Of a stretch of DNA of 48,099 bases, positions 37,899 through 44,945 are shown piece after piece (position 1 is the first letter of the stretch; every line of letters begins with the position of its first letter). The DNA comes from a virus. The notes under the pieces were generated by a model. That model was not told where the DNA came from. It ran no database searches and saw only the letters and a list, made by a program, of their open reading frames with translations. The DNA lies in the IMG/VR virus record IMGVR_UViG_3300034200_000904, positions 1 to 48,099 of that record; one strand, given 5' to 3'. Made by a program: the position numbers and the translations under genes.

Positions 37899-38103
37899 TG
37901 TATGCTCCGTTGTTTGTGCTATAGTGTTTGACCCATATGCATCGTGCTGTAGTTCTATATCCATCTAATTGCCAAGTTGCTCGAACTTGATCTCTAGCTT
38001 TTAGGCAAGCTTCGTAGCTAGTGTGTGGTGCATGTATCATACCTTTGCTTTCAGTCTGACCCAAAGGTTGTCCCAAATATAAGCTGATTAATAATACCCA
38101 CAT
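37882..38103 (-). CDS. Small N-anchored two-cysteine protein
   Basis: A 73-residue protein. Hydrophobic start MWVLLISLYLGQPLG, then PHTSYEACLKARDQVRATW and a second cysteine in ARCIWVKHY. It has the same layout as the genes at 24.3, 43.1 and 46.5 kb, so it is probably exported with a disulfide. Overlaps the downstream start by 17 bases. Confidence 0.6.
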   Translation of the reverse strand: MWVLLISLYLGQPLGQTESKGMIHAPHTSYEACLKARDQVRATWQLDGYRTTARCIWVKHYSTNNGAYNERFK

Positions 38104-38104
38104 G

Positions 38105-38182
38105 TTATTCTCCGCCCATAAGTAGACTAATCCATGTAGCTGTCAGTGCTATAATCAGTGCAAACAAGTATATGTTACTCAT
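38105..38182 (-). CDS. 25-residue membrane peptide
   Basis: MSNIYLFALIIALTATWISL then LMGGE. The start overlaps the upstream stop by ATGA, and its GGCGGAG end supplies the ribosome binding site of the next gene. Confidence 0.48.
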   Translation of the reverse strand: MSNIYLFALIIALTATWISLLMGGE

Positions 38183-38415
38183 CATGTCTTTGAGTTATCC
38201 AAATCACTGTGCGTATCATCAGCCAGCCTATTATAATAGTTGTTATCATAGCTGCCGGGCCTTTGAGTATAGTTATCAGTTCCATTATCTTCCGTTTCTG
38301 CTAGCCAGTAGTGTAGTAGCATGAATATTATTGTAATAGGGATGATCATCCATAAGTCGCCTGTGCGTATAGCAGCGAAGATTACCACAAAGAAGTATAG
38401 GTTCAGTATCCACAT
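38182..38415 (-). CDS. 77-residue membrane protein
   Basis: Two hydrophobic helices at the N-terminus (MWILNLYFFVVIFAAIRTG and MIIPITIIFMLLHYWLA) and a polar Asp/Asn-rich tail. First of a run of coupled small membrane genes. No clear promoter was found upstream. Confidence 0.58.
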   Translation of the reverse strand: MWILNLYFFVVIFAAIRTGDLWMIIPITIIFMLLHYWLAETEDNGTDNYTQRPGSYDNNYYNRLADDTHSDLDNSKT

Positions 38416-38459
38416 ACTGTATTTAAGGATTTTTTATTGTTGCGGGTGCGTCGCGGCTG

Positions 38460-38726
38460 CTACGCAGTTGTAGGCCAATGTGAGGTCAGTTCAAATGGAG
38501 TACAATCTATGGGCCACATTAATTGGAATAGGGTATAGTCTCTATCCTGATCAAATCTAACATAGATCATGTGTTGTTGTCTACAGTATTCTAATCGGAT
38601 ATGAGGTTGACTACGACGTATACGTCTAAGTTCATTTAGTATACGTCGTATTCTGCTGCGTCTACGCCAAGGTACAGCCATTTCTACTACACTAGGTGCC
38701 CTTGAGCGTATGATTATATTAGACAC
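38460..38726 (-). CDS. Arginine-rich member of the W/F-x-L-x-W family, amber stop
   Basis: The start is set at a GTG overlapping the stop of the H1-like gene, and is uncertain; an in-frame ATG (38681) is the alternative. The Arg-rich helix (WRRRSRIRRILNELRRIRRS) is followed by MIYVRFDQDRDYTLFQLMWP, related to the C-terminal motif shared by several small genes at the right end. It ends in TAG, the longest gene in the window to do so; readthrough would add about 18 residues. Confidence 0.5.
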   Translation of the reverse strand: MSNIIIRSRAPSVVEMAVPWRRRSRIRRILNELRRIRRSQPHIRLEYCRQQHMIYVRFDQDRDYTLFQLMWPIDCTPFELTSHWPTTA

Positions 38727-39657
38727 GTTTACTGATTGTGTCTGCGATTCTACGTTGACTAGCGTCAATTTTTTCACGAATACTTATAACTTCTTCGCGC
38801 AGTTCGTTACCGTTTTCCTGTAGTTCTTGTAAGCTATCGCCTAGGGTTTGAGCGAACTCAGCTACTTCTCTAATACGGGCACGACCAGTTTGAGCGTCCT
38901 GAGCCAATAGTTGACTGATTTCCATACTATGACTGATACGCTGATCATTAGTCACGCCAGTAGCTTCACGCATCATAGTACGTAGTTCGCCATCGAACCA
39001 TACTGCATTTTCGTCTGCGGTATCGTTGATAAATGCTGCCATTTCTTCGTTGGCTAGATAGAACTTCTCTGATGCTTGACCAATAGCCTTAATAGCGTTG
39101 GCCATATCATGAGCGATATCCACCATACGACGATTCATTACATTACGATGCTGTAGGTATTCCAATTTAGTCTTGTTGATCATTGACTCTTGAAATGCTG
39201 CTTCCACTGGGTTAGCAGGTTTAAGCAAGTTCAACATCATAAGACGATTACGATAAACATCATCTGTAGTACGCATGATCATTTCACGATTACCGCCAGC
39301 ATTAATAGCCCATGACTGCATGGCATCAGTGACGTTTTCTTCTACGATACTACGTGCTACCTGTGTTTGTGCTACGTTAAACTGTACATAAGCTTCTACA
39401 TCAAAAGCACGACGAGTTTGTTCAGCGATTAGAGCTGCTTGCTGTTCTGGATCCATACCGGCATGCATGGATAAGAAGCTGCTCATGGGTTTAAAGTCTA
39501 ATTCTTGTTCTACTGGTTGTGCTGCTGGTTTAGTTTTCTTTGGTGCGGGCTTTTTTACGGCCGTAGGTTTTTTGGTAGATGCTTTGATTTTAGCCACAGG
39601 TTTCTTCACTGGGGCTTTTTTGGTTGCAGGTTTAGCTGCTGGCTTCTTAGTTGCCAT
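38719..39657 (-). CDS. Histone-H1-like tailed helical protein
   Basis: A 312-residue protein. The first 48 residues are a Lys/Ala/Pro repeat (KKPAAKPATKKAPVKKPV and similar), as in histone H1 and bacterial H1-like proteins. The remaining 260 residues are almost all helix with no cysteine, ending in coiled coil (SLQELQENGNELREEVISIR). A role in binding DNA or nucleoid remodelling through the tail is inferred. The start has AAGGAG. Confidence 0.7.
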   Translation of the reverse strand: MATKKPAAKPATKKAPVKKPVAKIKASTKKPTAVKKPAPKKTKPAAQPVEQELDFKPMSSFLSMHAGMDPEQQAALIAEQTRRAFDVEAYVQFNVAQTQVARSIVEENVTDAMQSWAINAGGNREMIMRTTDDVYRNRLMMLNLLKPANPVEAAFQESMINKTKLEYLQHRNVMNRRMVDIAHDMANAIKAIGQASEKFYLANEEMAAFINDTADENAVWFDGELRTMMREATGVTNDQRISHSMEISQLLAQDAQTGRARIREVAEFAQTLGDSLQELQENGNELREEVISIREKIDASQRRIADTISKRV

Positions 39658-39735
39658 ATATTCTCCTTAAGGGTTGGCTTACTACAGAGAATATTTACTA
39701 CCTAGGCTAATAGGGGTAGGGCAAATGTGAGCAGT

Positions 39736-39957
39736 TTATTTTGACCAACGTCTAACATGTTGCCAAAGATGTTGATTAGTTCGAGTACCTGGATCTCCTC
39801 CCACAGTGAGCCTCAGGCTTGGAGCTACACCTCGACTGTGACGTTCGACAAAATTAGCTATACGACTACTGGTAGTACGTATAAGACACAGTCCTGCGTC
39901 ATTGCACACCATATAGGTGTTGATGCCCGTGTCAGGGTCTTGATCTATGAATAACAT
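39736..39957 (-). CDS. 73-residue early protein
   Basis: The start is at ATG with GGAGCG upstream; a GTG four codons earlier is rejected. MLFIDQDPDTGINTYMVCND then an Arg-rich C-terminus (RTNQHLWQHVRRWSK). Beta-rich; family unknown. Confidence 0.6.
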   Translation of the reverse strand: MLFIDQDPDTGINTYMVCNDAGLCLIRTTSSRIANFVERHSRGVAPSLRLTVGGDPGTRTNQHLWQHVRRWSK

Positions 39958-39983
39958 TGCTCGCTCCACGAATATTTACCCAT

Positions 39984-40008
39984 AAAAAAAGCACTGCGAA
40001 CAGTGCTT
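39984..40008 (-). terminator. Intrinsic terminator with UUCG loop
   Basis: On the minus strand AAGCACTG-TTCG-CAGTGCTT is followed by a T-run. The stable UUCG tetraloop and position 31 bases after the winged-helix gene stop make this a convincing terminator. Confidence 0.88.
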
Positions 40009-40038
40009 CTAAACCGCCAGTAACTACTTGGCTACGGT

Positions 40039-40308
40039 TTATAGACCTAGTGCAAGAGCACGATAACCGGCAGCTACAATGTTACGGCTTGGCTGACCCA
40101 TTTCGTAACGGGTAACACGTTGACCATTAGTAGCTCGTTCTGTCTTAGCATAGACAGCGTATCCACCTTGACGTACACGGCTAACTTCAGCAGTCACGTT
40201 TTTGATACCAAAACGCTTTTGAATCTGTGCTGGGGTAAGGGTCTCACCGTTGTATAGTGCAGTGAAAAGTTTGAAGGCCTTGGTGCCTTTGTTAAGTTTT
40301 TGAAACAT
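40039..40308 (-). CDS. Winged-helix-like DNA-binding protein
   Basis: An 89-residue basic protein. LFTALYNGETLTPAQIQKRF, then GIKNVTAEVSRVRQGGYAVY, is a helix-turn-helix followed by a wing (RVTRYEMGQPS). It is similar to small phage HTH proteins I recall. A transcription regulator is inferred. It is monocistronic, with its own promoter and terminator. Confidence 0.72.
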   Translation of the reverse strand: MFQKLNKGTKAFKLFTALYNGETLTPAQIQKRFGIKNVTAEVSRVRQGGYAVYAKTERATNGQRVTRYEMGQPSRNIVAAGYRALALGL

Positions 40309-40367
40309 GCCTAATCTCCTTTAAGTTAATAAACAGGCTTTAAAGACTGCTTGTGCAGTTAATCGCT

Positions 40368-40396
40368 ATTATATGTTATAGTTTGTACAAGAGCAA
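40368..40396 (-). promoter_or_regulatory. Promoter for winged-helix gene
   Basis: TTGCTC-17-TATAAT on the minus strand. The -35 box is weaker than in other early promoters and lacks the GGTTGACA context, so this gene may be regulated differently. Confidence 0.55.
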
Positions 40397-40398
40397 AC

Positions 40399-40764
40399 TT
40401 ATTGGTGGGATTTGTCAGGATCATTTACTCGAAAGTTCAGCTTCAATCCTGGGAATCGTCGTTCAGCGTTATTCATGGCTTCGACAACATCAGCACCTTG
40501 TGCCATAAAGTTATCATTATGGTCGTATAGATAACACACGCCTTGATGCCATTCTGTACGGTATTCCTCTTTTGATTTGGATTTAGATTCTTGACTAGAG
40601 GATTCCGCAGCGTCTTCTCGTGTTGCACGTTCTACCCTGGCCATGATTTCACGTATCTCCTCGGGCTTCTCAACAATACGTTCTATAAAACTTTGTGTAG
40701 CACGCCATACTCCCCAAAGGAAGCCAATACCAATGCCCACTAATATTCCCATTAAGAAATCCAT
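40399..40764 (-). CDS. N-terminally anchored protein (121 aa)
   Basis: One transmembrane helix at the start (MGILVGIGIGFLWGVWRA), a Glu/Lys/Ser-rich stalk (SSQESKSKSKEEYRTEWHQG), then a small C-terminal alpha/beta part (VVEAMNNAERRFPGLKLNFR). AAGGAC precedes the ATG. The function is unknown. Confidence 0.62.
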   Translation of the reverse strand: MDFLMGILVGIGIGFLWGVWRATQSFIERIVEKPEEIREIMARVERATREDAAESSSQESKSKSKEEYRTEWHQGVCYLYDHNDNFMAQGADVVEAMNNAERRFPGLKLNFRVNDPDKSHQ

Positions 40765-40765
40765 G

Positions 40766-40978
40766 TTAGTCCTTTTGTTTATTTATTGAGTCAATTCTAC
40801 GACGTCTACACTCGTTTCTAACATCCTGTGGAATGTCAGCTACAAATTCAGTAAGAGCACAATCATATCTATTAGTACGTCGTTCCACAGTGTCATGCCT
40901 AGTACCCAGATAAAAAGCTACCCAAGTAACCGCAAATACAAGGATCAAATAATAAATGTCTTTTAAGATTTCGTTCAT
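40766..40978 (-). CDS. 70-residue membrane-anchored protein
   Basis: The start overlaps the upstream TGA (ATGA), giving MNEILKDIYYLILVFAVTWV then AFYLG, one helix. A polar, Arg-rich tail contains two cysteines (DCAL and ECRRRR). Family unknown. Confidence 0.6.
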   Translation of the reverse strand: MNEILKDIYYLILVFAVTWVAFYLGTRHDTVERRTNRYDCALTEFVADIPQDVRNECRRRRIDSINKQKD

Positions 40979-41223
40979 CGCCACCTCAATTTAAACCACA
41001 TCACATCCTTTTCGTCGGTGAATTCATATTCAGCAATTTGATCACAGGTTAGGCTATGGTCAGCCACATCTTGTATGTCAAATCGTTTATAACTTGGACA
41101 ATGTTTAGTAGCCCAGATAGCAGCATCTATAAAATACAATCTCATACGATTATAGTCAAGATCCGGATGATGTTCGTCTGTTAGATAGACTCTGATAGAG
41201 TCAGGCAACGATCCAGAGGTCAT
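40975..41223 (-). CDS. WF-x-LRW family protein
   Basis: An 82-residue protein; the start is taken at ATG (MTSGSLPDS), since the upstream GTG lies in the preceding gene. It ends EKDVMWFKLRWR, the C-terminal motif shared by several small genes between 38.5 and 48.1 kb. The central region has an aromatic strand and helix (MRLYFIDAAIWATKHC). Function unknown. Confidence 0.58.
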   Translation of the reverse strand: MTSGSLPDSIRVYLTDEHHPDLDYNRMRLYFIDAAIWATKHCPSYKRFDIQDVADHSLTCDQIAEYEFTDEKDVMWFKLRWR

Positions 41224-41542
41224 CGTCTTGTAGTACAATAGTTTCGGCACCGTCGTATTCGTCTATACGAAATAAGCTGCCTTCGGGAATCCAAGTAATC
41301 ACAAGATCATCTACACCGCCCCAATAAGCGGATTTGTGTTCGTTTTGATAGTGTTCTTCGCAGTAGGCTTCTACTTCTTCAGCCTCGGCTCCGCGTTCGA
41401 TCATGTCAACCAGTTGTGGATCAAACAGTAATTCTTCAATACGATGCCAGCTATACCAGCCAGCACCATGCTGAGGACTGTGGATCACAGCCACTCGACC
41501 AAAACGTACAACTTTTGCACAATCAGATATACTTATAGCCAA
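41201..41542 (-). CDS. Conserved phage protein (113 aa)
   Basis: A TTG start is chosen because GGAG lies 8 bases before it; no in-frame ATG exists near. RFGRVAVIHSPQHGAGWYSW and WGGVDDLVITWIPEGSLFRI are blocks I recall from a widespread unannotated phage protein. It overlaps neighbours on both sides. Confidence 0.62.
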   Translation of the reverse strand: MAISISDCAKVVRFGRVAVIHSPQHGAGWYSWHRIEELLFDPQLVDMIERGAEAEEVEAYCEEHYQNEHKSAYWGGVDDLVITWIPEGSLFRIDEYDGAETIVLQDDDLWIVA

Positions 41543-41711
41543 CCGCAATTCTCCATAAACTGGCTTTCATAGGGTTCATAAACTCTATGGATATTTCATT
41601 ATCTTCGTAATGAAACGTTAATTTATAATCTTTTTTTGGTGTGAGTCTTAACGCTTCTAAGTCTGCTTCCAATTGATTAAAATTAATATCTCTTTGTAAT
41701 TGTATTACCAT
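41523..41711 (-). CDS. 62-residue protein, probably leaderless mRNA
   Basis: The start is set at ATG followed by VIQLQRDINFNQLEA, which lies exactly where transcription should begin downstream of a TTGACT-17-TATACT promoter. Another ATG two codons earlier abuts the -10 box. It ends IAVGYKYI. The function is unknown. Confidence 0.55.
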   Translation of the reverse strand: MVIQLQRDINFNQLEADLEALRLTPKKDYKLTFHYEDNEISIEFMNPMKASLWRIAVGYKYI

Positions 41712-41717
41712 GTTCAT

Positions 41718-41746
41718 AGTATACTATCATTCCTCTTCGTAGTCAA
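41718..41746 (-). promoter_or_regulatory. Promoter TTGACT-17-TATACT giving a leaderless transcript
   Basis: The -35 box is inside the last codons of the amber-interrupted gene. Seven bases after the -10 box is the A of an ATG, so the mRNA would start with AUG. Confidence 0.68.
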
Positions 41747-42290
41747 GTTCATCTTCTTCAATCCATTTTTGATTTGGATCATCATAGGCTTTGTAATAAG
41801 CTTCGTTTGGTTTGAGCACTCTGAAATCGTTGCTATATTTTAAACTGGCCAAAGTGTACTCTGTCTTTTTGAGTAAATCACAAACTACCCAAGCAGTTCC
41901 GCATCCCCCACTAACGTTCTTAAATGGACTGTGTTTATACTCGTTAGCCATTAAGGCGTTATGCATTTTATTGCCATACGCAAAGATGATACGAGTAATG
42001 CCTAACCGTTGGTTACGCAGTCTTACTTTATCAATTAGTGTTAAATTAGTAATGTGGGCACAGTTGTTGTCGTCGATTGTAAGTAATACATTCTTGACCT
42101 TAATACTGCCCTTGGTATGACTGTTTGTTGGCGTTTCTTTTGTGCTCCACGGAACATCGCAGTCAACGTGTTCTACATAATAAGTTTCCCCATGAAATTT
42201 AACGACCCACATAGGAATAGTCGAGTCTTCCAAATGTTTCTTGTTAAAGTGGAAAACTATATCATCACATGCAAATTCAATCTATGCCAT
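41727..42290 (-). CDS. Conserved phage protein with in-frame amber at codon 3
   Basis: AAGGAG lies six bases before ATG GCA TAG ATT GAA, and the same frame then continues for about 185 codons. After the amber the product reads IEFACDDIVFHFNKKHLEDS, then TIPMWVVKFHGETYYVEHVD and PWSTKETPTNSHTKGSIKVK, conserved-looking blocks I associate with an unannotated phage protein. The N-terminal 19 codons after TAG look coding, and the only later in-frame starts (TTG 42233, ATG 42212) have no ribosome binding site. I infer translation requires reading UAG, for which a tRNA(CUA) lies 290 bases upstream in the same unit. Confidence 0.7.
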
Positions 42291-42320
42291 TTTAATCTCC
42301 TTAAAAAATTAGCAATGTAT

Positions 42321-42563
42321 TTATTGATCCCATTTAAACACCTTAAATGTTTTATCAATTATATGTTCTTTTTTACTAGGTGTAGTATCTGCTATTTCGC
42401 TGACAAAATGTATTTCAAAACCGTCGAACTTACCGTCGGTCATTTTGGTTAGTATTTTATCTACTTGTTTACCTGTACGTTCTTGTACAATGTTAGCAAC
42501 AATTTGTTCAACAGTTTGAGCATCGATGTTAGTGCTGACATCCAGTTCAAATTGATAAGTCAT
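42321..42563 (-). CDS. 80-residue protein downstream of amber tRNA
   Basis: Mixed alpha/beta: MTYQFELDVSTNIDAQTVEQ, KILTKMTDGKFDGFEIHFVS and a lysine-rich end (KEHIIDKTFKVFKWDQ). AAAGGAA precedes the ATG. It sits between the tRNA(CUA) and the amber-containing gene. Function unknown. Confidence 0.62.
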   Translation of the reverse strand: MTYQFELDVSTNIDAQTVEQIVANIVQERTGKQVDKILTKMTDGKFDGFEIHFVSEIADTTPSKKEHIIDKTFKVFKWDQ

Positions 42564-42578
42564 AATATTTCCTTTGTT

Positions 42579-42654
42579 TGGTGCACCGAATGGGATTCGA
42601 ACCCATAACCTTGAGCTTTAGAGACTCCGGCTCTAACCGTTGAGCTACCAGTGC
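42579..42654 (-). tRNA. tRNA with anticodon CUA (amber suppressor)
   Basis: A 76-base cloverleaf with acceptor GCACTGG/TCGGTGC, D arm GCTC/GAGC with 8-base loop, T arm ATGGG-TTCGAAT-CCCAT, discriminator A and encoded CCA. The anticodon loop is CTCTAAA with U33, so positions 34-36 are CUA, reading UAG. The anticodon stem is weak (three Watson-Crick pairs, one G-U, one G-A mismatch). The T-arm side and loop resemble tRNA-Trp (loop CTCCAAA), so it may derive from it by one change. The amino acid inserted is not determined. Confidence 0.8.
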
Positions 42655-42682
42655 TTTAATCTGTATGGGTCTTTCCCCACGG

Positions 42683-42892
42683 TCAATTCTTTAGCTGATT
42701 AATTTCTTCAACTAACGGTTGTATGTGATGAGTATACAATTGTTCCATCTGTTTGTAAAGACTCTGTCTTTCCGAATCTGACATGCCGGCAGTAATCGAA
42801 CTGATGACTGTGTCATCGGATTGTTTGTTCAAACCGTAGTCATGACGCCAAGTGTAGCACATACCAGTTATAATTTCTTCTTTAGTTTTCAA
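42683..42892 (-). CDS. 69-residue protein before amber tRNA
   Basis: Starts at TTG with AGGAAGG upstream, overlapping the preceding gene by 11 bases. Sequence KTKEEIITGMCYTWRHDYGL then SSITAGMSDSERQSLYKQ is helical. The spacing to the tRNA (28 bases) suggests cotranscription. Confidence 0.58.
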   Translation of the reverse strand: MKTKEEIITGMCYTWRHDYGLNKQSDDTVISSITAGMSDSERQSLYKQMEQLYTHHIQPLVEEINQLKN

Positions 42893-43112
42893 TTTGGCCT
42901 TCCTCTACTACACGACGTTCCCGATAGTGAACATTGATAAACTTTTTAGCACTTTCTAAGGTGCTAAACTTTCTAGTTATTCTGTAAGTATCTGAATCAT
43001 TATGTTTGATTGGACTCCAGAAAGCCCACCAAAGAAATTTCTGTTCAGTCCATATTTCGTAATGGACATCACCATTGCCGTCTTTTTCTTCTACAATTTT
43101 ATATTTGGTCAT
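42882..43112 (-). CDS. 76-residue basic protein
   Basis: MTKYKIVEEKDGNGDVHYEI, then FLWWAFWSPIKHNDSDTYRI and LESAKKFINVHYRERR, a pattern of two strands and a helix. Start overlaps the upstream TGA. Function unknown. Confidence 0.62.
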   Translation of the reverse strand: MTKYKIVEEKDGNGDVHYEIWTEQKFLWWAFWSPIKHNDSDTYRITRKFSTLESAKKFINVHYRERRVVEEGQIEN

Positions 43113-43267
43113 AGTCTACACTCTGCTATCATTTTAGATTTAACCTGTTGAAGTCTTTGATTCCACACGATTGCAGCTTGACGACATTCGTTTTCGGATT
43201 GATATCTGTTATGTTCAGCAAAGTTACTAGGCGTAGCTAACCAAAAAACTAAAATATAAGTTGTCAT
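43109..43267 (-). CDS. Small N-anchored two-cysteine protein
   Basis: A 52-residue protein. Hydrophobic start MTTYILVFWLATPSN, then RYQSENECRQAAIVWNQRLQ and IAECRL at the end: the same leader-Cys-helix-Cys layout as the genes at 24.3, 37.9 and 46.5 kb. ATGA overlaps at both ends. Confidence 0.58.
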   Translation of the reverse strand: MTTYILVFWLATPSNFAEHNRYQSENECRQAAIVWNQRLQQVKSKMIAECRL

Positions 43268-43398
43268 TGTTTTTCATCTTTCTTTTCAGGTTGTACGATA
43301 GCAGGAGGCTGTTCGGGCCATATCTTATCTTTGATATAGTTGGCACCAATCCAGCCCCAGGCTGAAAAGAATCCCCACACTATCATTTCTAATATCAT
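43264..43398 (-). CDS. 44-residue membrane-anchored peptide
   Basis: MILEMIVWGFFSAWGWIGAN is an N-terminal helix, followed by a Pro/Lys/Glu tail. The start comes directly after the upstream stop. Function unknown. Confidence 0.52.
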   Translation of the reverse strand: MILEMIVWGFFSAWGWIGANYIKDKIWPEQPPAIVQPEKKDEKQ

Positions 43399-43644
43399 TT
43401 AGTTCACCCAATGTCTTGTGTCGTAGAAGTGTATGATAGCTTCAAATCCCAGTAACGCTAGGCTAAGGAATAGACCACTATGACTCTGTCTAGTAGTCAA
43501 TCTAAAATCAAATCCTACGATATCTGTGGTTTTATCAAATTGCAACTCTAGCATTTTATATTGGCTAAGTTCCCAACTAGGATTAGCCAAAGTTTCGAAT
43601 CTATCACTGTATGGGTTGCGTATGTTAAAACTCAGTGAGATCAT
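43399..43644 (-). CDS. Conserved phage protein MISLSF family
   Basis: An 81-residue protein. MISLSFNIRNPYSDRFETLA, then FDFRLTTRQSHSGLFLSLAL and HFYDTRHWVN are blocks I recognise from small unannotated proteins in many phages. Function unknown. Confidence 0.72.
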   Translation of the reverse strand: MISLSFNIRNPYSDRFETLANPSWELSQYKMLELQFDKTTDIVGFDFRLTTRQSHSGLFLSLALLGFEAIIHFYDTRHWVN

Positions 43645-43847
43645 TCTTCAACTCCGAAATGTTTCTTAATCTGTTTAGCAATTCTAACTGCGGTATTAGT
43701 ACAACAAGCATCTCCATCGGTGATATCATCTTCACTAACTTGGGCACACTCTCGCACAATCAACCGAGCGAACTTTTCAAATTTTTCAACATCTGGATTA
43801 GCATAGAATCCAGACTCTCTAGCAAGTTCTCTAATTCGTTCGTTCAA
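43641..43847 (-). CDS. Conserved early protein (68 aa)
   Basis: MNERIRELARESGFYANPDV, then KFARLIVRECAQVSEDDITD and KQIKKHFGVEE, a common small phage protein pattern of helices. ATGA overlaps at both ends. No function is known. Confidence 0.7.
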   Translation of the reverse strand: MNERIRELARESGFYANPDVEKFEKFARLIVRECAQVSEDDITDGDACCTNTAVRIAKQIKKHFGVEE

Positions 43848-44041
43848 ATCTTTTCTCCGTGTTTGAGTAACATCAACATATAATCCTTTGGTCGTTCGGG
43901 TTGACCATAACTATCGTGTGATACCTTGTCGTAACACTGACTACAGAAGTATCCTGATATGCTGTAGTAGCCGCTAAGGAACCAGCCATTACCATTTCTT
44001 ACTTCGACACCGCAATTAGTACAGGTTAAGTTTATTTTCAT
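43844..44041 (-). CDS. Zinc-ribbon protein (65 aa)
   Basis: CTNCGVEV near the N-terminus and YFCSQCYDKV 25 residues later form a four-cysteine zinc ribbon. The C-terminus is RPKDYMLMLLKHGEKI. Nucleic-acid or protein binding is possible. Confidence 0.62.
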   Translation of the reverse strand: MKINLTCTNCGVEVRNGNGWFLSGYYSISGYFCSQCYDKVSHDSYGQPERPKDYMLMLLKHGEKI

Positions 44042-44163
44042 CTGCGTTCTTTCTGTTTAGGAAACTTAGTACACCAAAGACATTTGGTACTCTCTTTACC
44101 ATAAAAGTAAAGGTTCATATCAAACAGTTTACGACCGCAACCTGTACACACATAGGTGCTCAT
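44038..44163 (-). CDS. 41-residue zinc-ribbon protein
   Basis: The start is set at MSTYVCTGCGRKLFDMNLYF because the longer frame lies inside the upstream gene. CTGC and CLWC give two metal pairs. The basic end is KFPKQKERR. Coupled to the next zinc ribbon by ATGA. Confidence 0.55.
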   Translation of the reverse strand: MSTYVCTGCGRKLFDMNLYFYGKESTKCLWCTKFPKQKERR

Positions 44164-44176
44164 AGGCACATCAAGG

Positions 44177-44545
44177 TCAGACTCGCTCGATGCCTTTTGA
44201 TTTTTCACCTTCTCGGATAACTTTAAGAAGCTCTCTTTGCTGATACTTGCTCTCTGCGGTTTGTCGTTTGTCATGAGTACTCACTTTCATTATGTCATCA
44301 TAGTTACGAGCCCACTCTACACCTCGTAGCCATTTATCTATGTCTTGTAGTGTACCTGCGAATATTTCTGCTTCTCTATTATAAACAGGTAAGTGTTCGT
44401 CTAAAGGCATAAGAGCAATAGTATCGAACTCCATGCCAGAATATTTAGAAGGAGCAAATTTTAGGCCAATCTTGTTAGCCCGTTCTTCTACATCTCGAAA
44501 ACTTTTTAAAAGCTGCCAACCAGCAACCATAGCAATATTAGCCAT
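44177..44545 (-). CDS. Conserved phage protein (122 aa)
   Basis: A protein with LLKSFRDVEERANKIGLKFA, then TLQDIDKWLRGVEWARNYDD and a Lys/Gln-rich tail. The WLRGVEWARDYD-type block is one I recall from phage proteins of unknown role. Leads the long operon that includes the amber tRNA, with a TTGACT promoter. Confidence 0.68.
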   Translation of the reverse strand: MANIAMVAGWQLLKSFRDVEERANKIGLKFAPSKYSGMEFDTIALMPLDEHLPVYNREAEIFAGTLQDIDKWLRGVEWARNYDDIMKVSTHDKRQTAESKYQQRELLKVIREGEKSKGIERV

Positions 44546-44575
44546 TACGGCTCCAAATTAGTTGTTAATAGTTGT

Positions 44576-44604
44576 ATTGTACAGCAGATTAGAGTTTAAG
44601 TCAA
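44576..44604 (-). promoter_or_regulatory. Promoter TTGACT-17-TACAAT
   Basis: The first clear promoter upstream of the operon carrying the tRNA(CUA) and the amber-interrupted gene. The upstream gene's TGA stop is inside the -35 box. Confidence 0.68.
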
Positions 44605-44945
44605 GACCATTTGAGTTGATAAAACGTATAATCTACATCTTTGAGTTTGGCACGGATAACATATGTATAACCAAAACTAGCATGGTCTACCATTCTGTGC
44701 CAAATTGGTGATTCTATGGCATGTTCCATGACCCAGGAACCTTGTTCACTGTTTTGCCATTTTATAATTGGTTCAGCAGCATATAAGTCTGGATCTTCTA
44801 CATCACCCATGGTAAAACGATGCACAGTTACATCGTGTATTTTGTGTACTCGATCTTCGATGACCATGTGCTCGCGTGTGTGTTTCAGTGGTGGCTCACC
44901 TAGGTATCCTGTGTAGTATGTATTTGTATATCCTGTTACACTCAT
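44601..44945 (-). CDS. WF-x-LRW family protein
   Basis: A 114-residue protein starting by TAATG overlap. The first half (MVIEDRVHKIHDVTVHRFTM) is beta-rich. It ends KDVDYTFYQLKWS, the shared C-terminal motif. Another shared feature is an internal WVMEHAIESPIWHRMVDH helix. Function unknown. Confidence 0.6.
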   Translation of the reverse strand: MSVTGYTNTYYTGYLGEPPLKHTREHMVIEDRVHKIHDVTVHRFTMGDVEDPDLYAAEPIIKWQNSEQGSWVMEHAIESPIWHRMVDHASFGYTYVIRAKLKDVDYTFYQLKWS

